Shown here: piece after piece, positions 54,718 through 62,306 of the stretch
How the letters are laid out: each line of letters starts with the position of its first letter
How positions within the stretch are numbered: position 1 is the first letter of the stretch
Source of the DNA: Peribacillus frigoritolerans
GTDB taxonomy: Bacteria; Bacillota; Bacilli; Bacillales; DSM-1321
DNA length: 64,000 nucleotides
Reading direction: 5' to 3'
Assembly: GCF_040250305.1 (NCBI RefSeq)
Contig: NZ_CP158190.1
Coordinates: forward strand, 2,264,001-2,328,000
The notes under the pieces: generated by a model
What the model was told of the DNA's origin: nothing
The model's input: the letters and a program-made list of their open reading frames with translations, nothing else
Database searches by the model: none
Made by a program: the position numbers and the translations under genes

Positions 54718-56872
54718 GTTTTTTAAAGCAGAAAGTAATGTGATACACCCGAATGAAACATTGGTCAAAACCCATTGTGCTTATTGCGGAATGCAGTGCG
54801 GAATGAATTTAAGGGTAAATGTTGCGACGAATAAAATCATTGGGGTTGAACCCCGTTATGACTGGCCTGTAACCGTTGGGAAAATGTGTCCAAAAGGGGT
54901 TACAGCTTACCAGCAGACGAATCATGATGATCGTATTTTAAAACCGCTTATTCGTGATGATGCATCATTAAAGGGAACAAAGGAAGGTTTCCGTGAAGCA
55001 AGCTGGAATGAGGCGTATGATTTAATCGCAAATAAGTTCAGGGAACTTCAAGGTAAATATGGAAAAGATTCATTATCCGTTTTCAGCGGGGTATCAATGA
55101 CAAATGAAAAATGCTATTTAACAGGGAAATTTGCACGTGTTGCTCTTGGAACTCGCTACATTGATTATAATGGCCGATTTTGCATGTCGAGTGCAGCCGG
55201 GGGATTCCTTCGTTCTTTTGGAGTTGATAGAGGTTCAACATTACCCTGGACTGATATTCATGAAACGGATTGCTTATTTATTGCAGGTAGCAACACAGCA
55301 GAATGTCATCCGACTTCTATGTTCCGAGTCTGGAACGTTCAAGAAAGAGGAGGATACATTATCGTGGCAGATCCCCGTGAAACTCCTATTGCGAGAAGAG
55401 CAGATGTGCACCTTGACCTGAAACCGGGAACCGATCTTGCCCTTGCTAATGGAATCTTAAATTTATTAATTCAAAATGGTTATGCGGATGAAGGGTTTAT
55501 TAATAATCATACAAACGGGTTTGAAGAAACAAAAGAGCTTGTACGAGAATTTACACCGGAATATACGAGTGAGCTTACAGGTGTGGCACCGGAAAAAATT
55601 ATTCGCGCAGCAGAGATTTATGGGAAATCACCGAATGCAGTTGTGATGTTTGCACGTGGAATCGAACAGCAGCAAAAGGGTGTTGACAATGTATCTGGAT
55701 ATACAAACTTGGCGCTTGTGACAGGTAAAATCGGACGGCCCAAGTCTGGTGTAGCGACATTCACTGGTCAAGGAAACGGACAAGGGGGACGGGAGCATGG
55801 CCAGAAAGCCGATTTATTGCCAGGATACCGTAAAATTACAAACCCTGAACATGTAGCAGAAGTTTGTAAAGTATGGAAAATCACTCCGGAAGAAATGCCC
55901 CAGCCGGGTGTTTCTGCATATGAAATGTTTGAATTGATGGAACAAAAAACGATTCGCGGATTGTATCTGCTATGTTCTAATCCTGCAGTATCTGCGCCGA
56001 ATCTGAATTTCGTCAGAAGTGCGATGAAAAATCTTGATTTTATGTTGTGTTCGGATTTCTATCTTTCTGAATCAGCAGAGTTCGCGGATGTGATCCTGCC
56101 ATCTGTAACGTGGTCAGAAGATGAAGGAACAGTTACAAACCTTGAAGGAAGAATTATTAAGATAAATAAGGCACAAGAACCAATCGGTGAATCTAAGCCC
56201 GATTGGCAAATACAAGTAGAACTTGCAGAACGTCTTGGAAGAGGAAAATACTTTTCCCATTTGAAAACAGCAAAAGATATAGCTGATGAATTCAGACTGG
56301 CTAGTAAAGGAGGATATGCCGATTATTATGGTGCTTCATGGGATAAAATCGACAAACAGGACGGAGTATTTTGGCCTTGTAAGGATGAAAATGATATGGG
56401 AACGCCGCATATGTTCCTGGATAAGAAATTCTATCACGCAGACGGCAAAGCGAAAATTTGTGCGCTTCCTTACCGTCCCCCTGCTGAGGAGCCAGATGAA
56501 AAATATCCACTTCGTTTAACAACCGGGCGTGTCGTTTACCACTACTTATCTGGAAACCAGACGAGAAGAATCCAGTTCCTGCGTGATATGTGCCCGGAGC
56601 CATACGTCGAAGTACATCCGGAAACGGCAAAAAAATACAATATGGATCATGAGGATAACGTCCGCCTGTACACCCGAAGAGGCGAGGCAATCTATAAAGT
56701 GAAAATTACAGAAGCAATTCGTGAGGACACTGTATTTGTTCCATACCACTTTGGGCACGAGCAATCTATCAACCTATTAACCATCGCAGCACTTGACCCA
56801 ATGTCCCGTATGCCGGAGTTTAAGGTCTGTGCGGCTCAATTGGAAAAAGTCGAAATAAAGAAGGTGCAATAA
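54704..56872 (+). CDS. Molybdopterin oxidoreductase, Nas/Nap-clade nitrate reductase-like
   Basis: 722 residues, Mo-bisPGD family. The N-terminal [4Fe-4S] motif is Cys25, 28, 32 and 62 (HCAYCGMQC ... KMCPKG). The Mo ligand is Cys160 in YNGRFCMSSAAGG, the form seen in assimilatory and periplasmic nitrate reductases rather than NarG, which uses Asp. GSNTAECHPTSMFR and FTGQGNGQGGREHGQKADLLPGYR are also Nas/formate-dehydrogenase-like. There is no Tat signal, so it is cytoplasmic. It overlaps the membrane-protein gene by 14 bases. A formate dehydrogenase or other oxyanion reductase is the alternative, but NarK and NreABC-like genes favour nitrate. Confidence 0.85.
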   Translation: MQKDKFFKAESNVIHPNETLVKTHCAYCGMQCGMNLRVNVATNKIIGVEPRYDWPVTVGKMCPKGVTAYQQTNHDDRILKPLIRDDASLKGTKEGFREASWNEAYDLIANKFRELQGKYGKDSLSVFSGVSMTNEKCYLTGKFARVALGTRYIDYNGRFCMSSAAGGFLRSFGVDRGSTLPWTDIHETDCLFIAGSNTAECHPTSMFRVWNVQERGGYIIVADPRETPIARRADVHLDLKPGTDLALANGILNLLIQNGYADEGFINNHTNGFEETKELVREFTPEYTSELTGVAPEKIIRAAEIYGKSPNAVVMFARGIEQQQKGVDNVSGYTNLALVTGKIGRPKSGVATFTGQGNGQGGREHGQKADLLPGYRKITNPEHVAEVCKVWKITPEEMPQPGVSAYEMFELMEQKTIRGLYLLCSNPAVSAPNLNFVRSAMKNLDFMLCSDFYLSESAEFADVILPSVTWSEDEGTVTNLEGRIIKINKAQEPIGESKPDWQIQVELAERLGRGKYFSHLKTAKDIADEFRLASKGGYADYYGASWDKIDKQDGVFWPCKDENDMGTPHMFLDKKFYHADGKAKICALPYRPPAEEPDEKYPLRLTTGRVVYHYLSGNQTRRIQFLRDMCPEPYVEVHPETAKKYNMDHEDNVRLYTRRGEAIYKVKITEAIREDTVFVPYHFGHEQSINLLTIAALDPMSRMPEFKVCAAQLEKVEIKKVQ

Positions 56873-57433
56873 ATGAAAAAGAGGCTCTACTTAGAACTTG
56901 AAAACTGCATAGGATGCCGGTCATGCCTTGCTGCTTGTACACAATGCGGAGGGCATGAAGAGCGGAACAGGAACTACGTTTATGATGTAAACCCTCTGGT
57001 CAATCGGCAGACGATGCCTCTTATGTGCCTCCATTGTGTGAATCCGGCCTGTGCAAGAAGCTGTCCTGCCCAGGCAATCCAAATACATGAGACAGGGGCC
57101 GTCTTATCAGCTCTCGTTGAAAAATGTATTGGCTGCCAAAACTGTACGATTGCTTGTCCATATGGCATACCAAAATTTGACACTGAACAAAACTTAATGT
57201 ACAAATGCGATTTATGTATCGACCGGACAAAAAACGGTATCCCGCCAATGTGTGCAAGTGTTTGTCCATCCAATACACTTCAGTGGCTCACCGATGAGGA
57301 AATTGGAAATAGAAAAAAACAATTTAATCTAGATAATGGAAAATGGGTGACTAGCCTGCCTTATCTTGAAAGTGAAACGAACGTTAAGGTAAATCTGCCT
57401 GGTATTTTACAGGGAATTGAAAAGCTATTTTAG
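56873..57433 (+). CDS. Four-cluster ferredoxin subunit (DmsB/NrfC-like)
   Basis: 186 residues with four Cys-rich motifs: CIGCRSCLAAC near the N-terminus, CLHCVNPACARSCP, CIGCQNCTIACP, and CDLC...MCASVCP. This is the pattern of four [4Fe-4S] clusters in electron-transfer subunits of the DMSO-reductase family. It starts at the base after the molybdoenzyme stop. No signal peptide is seen, so it pairs with the cytoplasmic Mo subunit. Confidence 0.92.
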   Translation: MKKRLYLELENCIGCRSCLAACTQCGGHEERNRNYVYDVNPLVNRQTMPLMCLHCVNPACARSCPAQAIQIHETGAVLSALVEKCIGCQNCTIACPYGIPKFDTEQNLMYKCDLCIDRTKNGIPPMCASVCPSNTLQWLTDEEIGNRKKQFNLDNGKWVTSLPYLESETNVKVNLPGILQGIEKLF

Positions 57434-57444
57434 GAGGGATTTAT

Positions 57445-57972
57445 ATGCCGTCGGATAAAAATAATAAAATCCCCTTTAATGAAGATAATTACACCCATAA
57501 TATTGAACGGGATAATGAAAGAAAGCTCGACAGACGAGGGTTCATGAAAACATTAGTGGGAGCTGCAGGAGTATTCGCGATTTCCTCCCTTCCTTGGGGA
57601 GCGATTGCGGCTAAAGAATTGATGGGACTTGGGGAAAAGGAGTATCCTCACAAAAAAATTACCGATGTAAGCGGACTTGCAATTGGTGACGCAGTGGAGT
57701 TTAAATTTCCAGGGGATCATGATGATGCCATTTTGATCAGATTGTCTGAAACGAAATATGTAGCATATCAAAATGCATGCACACATCTTCGTTGCCCGGT
57801 ATTTTGGGTGAAAGAAGAAGGTGAAATGATCTGTCCTTGCCATCATGGGAAATTTGATGTTGAAACAGGTGCTCCAACTGCCGGACCGCCAAGGAGGCCC
57901 CTGCCTGAAATTCAAGTGAAAGTTGAAAATGGCGCAGTATACGCTGTAAGGGTGAAGCGTTATGAAGTTTAA
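57445..57972 (+). CDS. Rieske [2Fe-2S] protein with Tat signal
   Basis: 175 residues. The N-terminus has a twin-arginine motif RRGFMK followed by a hydrophobic segment, so it is Tat-exported and probably membrane-anchored. Rieske box 1 is CTHLRC and box 2 is CPCHHG; the extra Cys pair of respiratory Rieske proteins is not evident. ATG follows AGGAGG. It places one iron-sulphur centre outside the membrane while the Mo and four-cluster subunits are inside, as in a quinol-oxidising b/Rieske module. Confidence 0.93.
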   Translation: MPSDKNNKIPFNEDNYTHNIERDNERKLDRRGFMKTLVGAAGVFAISSLPWGAIAAKELMGLGEKEYPHKKITDVSGLAIGDAVEFKFPGDHDDAILIRLSETKYVAYQNACTHLRCPVFWVKEEGEMICPCHHGKFDVETGAPTAGPPRRPLPEIQVKVENGAVYAVRVKRYEV

Positions 57973-58153
57973 GTACATCGGTGTCGCGTTGCTTTGTGCC
58001 TTCTTGATGATGAATATAGTATTTACCCAATTTATGGTTCACCAATTTTATTATGAAAATTATATAAATGTACTAATATTTGGTGGATTGAACATTGTTG
58101 TGTTTCCCTTAGCGTTTTTTACATATAAAAAAACCAAATACGAAAAGGCGTGA
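57962..58153 (+). CDS. Small membrane protein, 63 residues
   Basis: Two hydrophobic segments (about 5-25 and 35-55) joined by a short polar loop. It overlaps the Rieske gene end by 11 bases and the next gene start by four, so it is tightly coupled. It may anchor or stabilise the membrane module. No family recognised. Confidence 0.7.
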   Translation: MKFKYIGVALLCAFLMMNIVFTQFMVHQFYYENYINVLIFGGLNIVVFPLAFFTYKKTKYEKA

Positions 58154-58158
58154 ATCAA

Positions 58159-58470
58159 ATGAACAGTGAAACATACTTTGATTTTTGTTTTGTAAAAGAA
58201 GCATCTGGAAATTTTGCTGCTGAAATCGATAAGCTCCTTTCAGGCCTTTTTAAAGATGTCCGTCTTAACTGGTATTTAGATGAAAAGTCAATAGATGGGG
58301 CCGATATTGTAGTTGCCGAAGTAAAGGGAATGAGCAATTGGGAGTCTGTAGTGGAAACAATTGAATTTATCGAGAATCATGCAGAAGATACATTCTGGGA
58401 ATATTTGCAGGGTTTTCAAATGAATGTTTACACGGCAAAGAGAGGATGCAATACCTGTGGAACACATTAA
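58159..58470 (+). CDS. Hypothetical acidic protein with C-terminal CxxC
   Basis: About 103 residues from ATG at 58159 (a GTG at 58150 overlapping the previous stop is the alternative). The protein is soluble and acidic, ending in CNTCGTH, a possible metal or redox site. Its position among respiratory genes suggests an assembly or chaperone role (like NarJ in place, not in sequence). Unrecognised. Confidence 0.65.
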   Translation: MNSETYFDFCFVKEASGNFAAEIDKLLSGLFKDVRLNWYLDEKSIDGADIVVAEVKGMSNWESVVETIEFIENHAEDTFWEYLQGFQMNVYTAKRGCNTCGTH

Positions 58471-58744
58471 AATAGAAGATATACAACCATTAATATTGGA
58501 AAAAGCAAGTGTAGCCATCTTAGATGATGATGGCCAGGGTAAAGCTCCTTTCGTTTCTAAAACGATTGTTAAGGTGAAGCTTTGTCCTGACATGACACAT
58601 CTGCGTATTTACTTTGATGACATAAATTTTTTCGCTGTCCCGTTGATATCCAATGTGACTAAAAATGAAAATGAGTGGTCAGCTTTTGACGAAAATGCGA
58701 GATTACAATATGTAATTAGAAGAGAGAGTGGTCAGGATGTTTAG
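58457..58744 (+). CDS. Hypothetical protein, 95 residues
   Basis: GTG at 58457 follows AGAGGA and overlaps the previous gene by 14 bases. The product is strand-rich with no motif that I recognise. It overlaps the NarK-PAS gene by eight bases. The tight packing shows it belongs to the operon. Confidence 0.6.
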   Translation: MEHIKIEDIQPLILEKASVAILDDDGQGKAPFVSKTIVKVKLCPDMTHLRIYFDDINFFAVPLISNVTKNENEWSAFDENARLQYVIRRESGQDV

Positions 58745-60242
58745 AAAAATTCAGCTTCCATTACAAACCTTAAACCTCGTTGTAGGATTTATGGTGTGGG
58801 TATTAATTTCGTCCCTGCTGCCTTTTATTAAAGAAGATATCGCAATACAGGATGGTCAGCTTGCACTGGTAACAGCTGTTCCTGTTATTTTAGGATCTAT
58901 TCTTCGCATTCCCCTTGGCTTTTACGCCAATCAGTTCGGGGCCAGGAAAATTTTCCTGATTAGCTTTATATCGCTGTTATTCCCTGTTTATTATATCAGT
59001 ATTGCGGATTCTCTTGCTGATTTGTTGATTGGAGGGCTATTTCTTGGTATTGGGGGAGCTGTATTCTCTGTTGGAGTAACCTCTTTACCGAAGTACTACC
59101 CTAAGGAACGCCATGGCTTTATAAACGGAATTTACGGTGCAGGAAACCTCGGAACGGCTATATCAGCATTTGCAGCACCTGTTGTAGCTACGAAGTTTGG
59201 CTGGTCAACAACCGTACAGCTTTATCTTGTGATTTTGGCGGTATTTATCGCAGGTAACTTCCTATTAGGGGATAAAAAGGAACTGAGAGTAAAGACACCG
59301 CTTTTAGAACAAATTAAGGGTGTCTACAAAAATGAAAAACTATGGCTGCTAAGCTTATTTTACTTTATAACATTCGGTTCTTTTGTTGCATTTACTATTT
59401 ATCTGCCAAACTTTCTTGTAGCGAACTTTGGATTGGATAAAGTTGATGCAGGTGTAAGGACAGCAGGCTTTATTGTTCTTGCCACTCTTATGAGACCTAT
59501 TGGCGGGTGGCTTGCCGACCGCTTCCATTCTCTTATTCTGCTCATGTTTGTTTTTGGAATTTATACGATTTCAGCAATGATCCTATCCTTTGCTCCATCA
59601 ATTGGCTGGTACACATTTGGCTGTTTAAGTATTGCTCTCTGTGCTGGAATGGGAAATGGTGTTATTTTTAAACTGGTGCCGATGTATTTCCAAAAGCAGG
59701 CCGGTATTGTGAATGGAATTGTGTCCGCAATGGGAGGTTTGGGAGGATTTTTCCCGCCGTTAATTCTATCCTTGTTATTCAATATCACAGGACATTATGC
59801 AATCGGGTTCATGGCATTGTCAGAAGTTGCCCTTGCAAGTTTGATTTTAGTAGTCTGGATGTATTTCCAAGGTAAAATGGGCCTTGCCAAAGAAGTGATT
59901 GACAATACAATAGAAGGCATTTTGATCACCGATACCAATGGTAAAATCATTTCAGTAAACCCTTCGTTTACAAGGATTACTGGCTATCAGGAAAATGAAG
60001 TAATTGGAAAGAATCCTAGTATACTTAAGTCAGGTAAACAGCCTCAAACTTTTTATGAGGATATGTGGAAATCTATTGAAAAAAATGGTTTCTGGCAAGG
60101 TGAAATCTTGAATAGCCGAAAGGATGGACAGCAATATCTACAATGGCTGACAATTAGTGCAATAAAGAATGATGCTGGGGATGTTGTTCAATATGCCGGA
60201 ATGTTTAGTGACATTTCAAGTCATAGAGTGAAGAAAGCATAA
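58737..60242 (+). CDS. NarK-type nitrate/nitrite MFS transporter fused to a PAS domain
   Basis: About 501 residues from ATG at 58737. Residues 1-383 form a twelve-helix NarK-like MFS domain: the substrate Arg positions fit LRIPLGFYANQFGARK and MRPIGGWLADR, and the nitrate signatures are GAGNLGTAISAF and GIVNGIVSAMGGLGGFFPP. A complete PAS domain follows at about 386-498 (GILITDTNGKIISVNPSF..RITGYQENEVIGKNPS). The fusion is in one open frame with no sign of a sequencing join. It may sense redox state or a ligand and control transport or signal to the downstream kinases. Confidence 0.9.
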   Translation: MFRKIQLPLQTLNLVVGFMVWVLISSLLPFIKEDIAIQDGQLALVTAVPVILGSILRIPLGFYANQFGARKIFLISFISLLFPVYYISIADSLADLLIGGLFLGIGGAVFSVGVTSLPKYYPKERHGFINGIYGAGNLGTAISAFAAPVVATKFGWSTTVQLYLVILAVFIAGNFLLGDKKELRVKTPLLEQIKGVYKNEKLWLLSLFYFITFGSFVAFTIYLPNFLVANFGLDKVDAGVRTAGFIVLATLMRPIGGWLADRFHSLILLMFVFGIYTISAMILSFAPSIGWYTFGCLSIALCAGMGNGVIFKLVPMYFQKQAGIVNGIVSAMGGLGGFFPPLILSLLFNITGHYAIGFMALSEVALASLILVVWMYFQGKMGLAKEVIDNTIEGILITDTNGKIISVNPSFTRITGYQENEVIGKNPSILKSGKQPQTFYEDMWKSIEKNGFWQGEILNSRKDGQQYLQWLTISAIKNDAGDVVQYAGMFSDISSHRVKKA

Positions 60243-60439
60243 AATGAACTGCGCGCATGAAATTATTGGATTTGAAGGCTGAATGTAGTTTTCAAGAACA
60301 AGAAGTTCTAATGCTAGGTCTCTGGTGGGAAAGAAGGTATACGTCAGTGTTCTCACCACTCTGCCGAAAGTGTAATCGGGAGAGCATGTCGCATTTTGAA
60401 TGGCCAATAATCAGCGACTATTGAAGAAGGAGGGTGGGA

Positions 60440-61090
60440 ATGAATACTCAGCCACTTAAAAACAACATCAGTTCTTATATCATACAAACACATGAAGAAG
60501 AGATTAAAAGAATTGCCATGGAGCTTCATGAAGGTGTGGGGCAGTCCCTTTCCAGTCTCTTTTCCGGAATGCAGCTCATTGAAACGGCAATCGAACAGCC
60601 TGCCATGAAAATCTATGCGGGTGATATGAAACAGCTATTGGAGAAGGCAATACAAGAAATCAGGCTTTTGGCTGTAGAATTGCATCCTCCTACCCTTACG
60701 ACTTTTGGGCTTATTTCAGCTATAAAAAGCTACATAAAAATATATACTTCAACCTATGGAATTGAGGTTGAGATGGAGAATCTGGGAATTGAATCGCAAA
60801 TCTCTGATAGAGACAGCATTACACTTTTCAGGGTCTGCCAAGAAGCATTGGTGAATATAGCAAGGTATGCTGATACAACAAAAGCAAGTATAATATTCAA
60901 ATGGGAAAAAAGCTTGTTATTAATTATGATAAAAGATTCAGGGAAAGGGTTTGAGGTTGAAGCCGCCATGAATAAGTTGAGCGGGATTGCTGCCATGTGT
61001 GAAAGAATGCATTTGATTGGCGGGAATTGTACCATTTTTTCAAAAATAGATGATGGGACTTCTATAGAGATTTCTCTGCCATTATATTAA
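60440..61090 (+). CDS. HisKA_3 histidine kinase without sensor domain
   Basis: 216 residues from ATG at 60440, behind AAGGAGGG. HisKA_3 dimerisation region contains the phospho-acceptor His in MELHEGVGQSL, and the HATPase domain has ALVNIARYAD (N box) and DSGKGFEV (G box). There is no membrane segment or PAS, so it is a short NarQ/DegS-type kinase core that must get input from another protein, perhaps the PAS of the neighbouring NarK fusion. A NarL-type regulator gene follows closely. Confidence 0.88.
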   Translation: MNTQPLKNNISSYIIQTHEEEIKRIAMELHEGVGQSLSSLFSGMQLIETAIEQPAMKIYAGDMKQLLEKAIQEIRLLAVELHPPTLTTFGLISAIKSYIKIYTSTYGIEVEMENLGIESQISDRDSITLFRVCQEALVNIARYADTTKASIIFKWEKSLLLIMIKDSGKGFEVEAAMNKLSGIAAMCERMHLIGGNCTIFSKIDDGTSIEISLPLY

Positions 61091-61178
61091 AATGCTAAAC
61101 AGGGGTTTGCGAATTGTGCAATCCCCCTTGTTGTTTCATATAACGATACAAACACGAACAAAGCTAGGGGGAGCTGCT

Positions 61179-61832
61179 TTGATAAAAATTTTGCTTTGCG
61201 ATGATCACGCCGTTGTAAGAATGGGCTTAAAGATGCTATTAAACAATCATGCTGATATGGAAGTCATAGGGGAAGCTTCAGAAGGGAACGAAGGAATAGA
61301 ACGAGCACTAGAGCTTCAGCCTAATGTGGTAGTCATGGATTTAAGCATGCCTCATGGGAAAGATGGCTTATCGGCTACTTCCGAACTGAAAAAACTAATG
61401 CCTGAGGTAGCCATATTAATACTTACCATGCATGATGATGATGAATATTTGTTCAGAACTATTCAAGCCGGGGCTTCAGGATGTATTTTAAAAAGTGCAC
61501 CCCATGAAGAATTATTGGTAGCCATCCGATCATTATCGAACGGAAATGCTTACCTTCATCCATCTGCTACAAAAAGGGTAATGGAAGAATATTTAGGCAG
61601 TGTGAAGCAGGGAACCGCTGATTCTATCAATCTGTTGTCTGACCGTGAAAAAGAGGTACTTACGTTGATTGCGAAAGGGTTTTCCAATAAAGAAATTGCC
61701 GGACAGCTTGTCATAAGCGTGAAAACGGTTGAAAGCCATAAAGGAAACCTAATGGAAAAGCTCAAGATGAAAACAAGGCATGAACTTGTTGCATTCGCTT
61801 TAAAAAAGGGGTTATTAGGGTATGGAATTTAA
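61179..61832 (+). CDS. nreC: NarL/NreC-type response regulator
   Basis: 217 residues from TTG at 61179, behind AGGGGGAG; a longer frame from 61092 has no site. Receiver domain with the acidic CDDH cluster, phospho-acceptor Asp in VVMDLSMPHGKDG and Lys in LKSAPHEE; C-terminal LuxR HTH (LSDREKEVLTLIAKGFSNKEIAGQ...). It should activate the cluster when phosphorylated by one or both kinases. The palindrome at 53553 is a candidate site. The symbol rests on context with NreA and NreB-like genes. Confidence 0.85.
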   Translation: MIKILLCDDHAVVRMGLKMLLNNHADMEVIGEASEGNEGIERALELQPNVVVMDLSMPHGKDGLSATSELKKLMPEVAILILTMHDDDEYLFRTIQAGASGCILKSAPHEELLVAIRSLSNGNAYLHPSATKRVMEEYLGSVKQGTADSINLLSDREKEVLTLIAKGFSNKEIAGQLVISVKTVESHKGNLMEKLKMKTRHELVAFALKKGLLGYGI

Positions 61833-62283
61833 CGGGGACAGTAAATCGAAAGAGGATCAACCATTTAAAAAAGCGTGTGAACATGTATTAGAAGAAATGA
61901 ATGGTGATTTTGTAGGCCTTGCCTTACAAAACAGAAATGGTCCTGACATAAGCTGGCATTATGCCGCCGGAAACAGAAATGATAAGTACAAAAGGATAAC
62001 TGTTCGATATGGAAAAGGAATAGCAGGTAGGGTCATATCAACGGGGACGCCGATGAAAATTGAGGGTTTCCCCAATAATATCCACGGCAAAGCTTTAGAT
62101 TATCCCATTATGCTTGCGGAAAATCTCAGTTGCGCCTTCGCAGTTCCGATTCAATTTAAAGGTGTTCCCAAGGGGGTATTATTAGTAGGTAAACGAACAG
62201 CTCAGCCTATTTCTGAAAGCGACCAGCATAAGATCCTTGATGCAGCGAATAAACTGGAAAAGGAATTGAACAGCTCTATTTAA
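61822..62283 (+). CDS. nreA: NreA-like GAF-domain protein
   Basis: 153 residues, the same size as staphylococcal NreA, a cytoplasmic nitrate receptor that restrains NreB kinase. A single GAF domain fills the protein, with GKGIAGRVISTGTPMKIEGF and CAFAVPIQFKGVPKGVLLVG as the core. It overlaps the regulator gene by 11 bases and precedes a sensor kinase. The identification relies on size, fold and neighbours. Confidence 0.8.
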   Translation: MEFNGDSKSKEDQPFKKACEHVLEEMNGDFVGLALQNRNGPDISWHYAAGNRNDKYKRITVRYGKGIAGRVISTGTPMKIEGFPNNIHGKALDYPIMLAENLSCAFAVPIQFKGVPKGVLLVGKRTAQPISESDQHKILDAANKLEKELNSSI

Positions 62284-62306
62284 CAGGGCAACAAGGAGGA
62301 TTATGT

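Noticed and set aside
58737..60242. NarK-PAS as an artefact of two joined genes
   Set aside because: The frame is continuous, the linker is short and natural, and no ribosome site or start lies between the domains.
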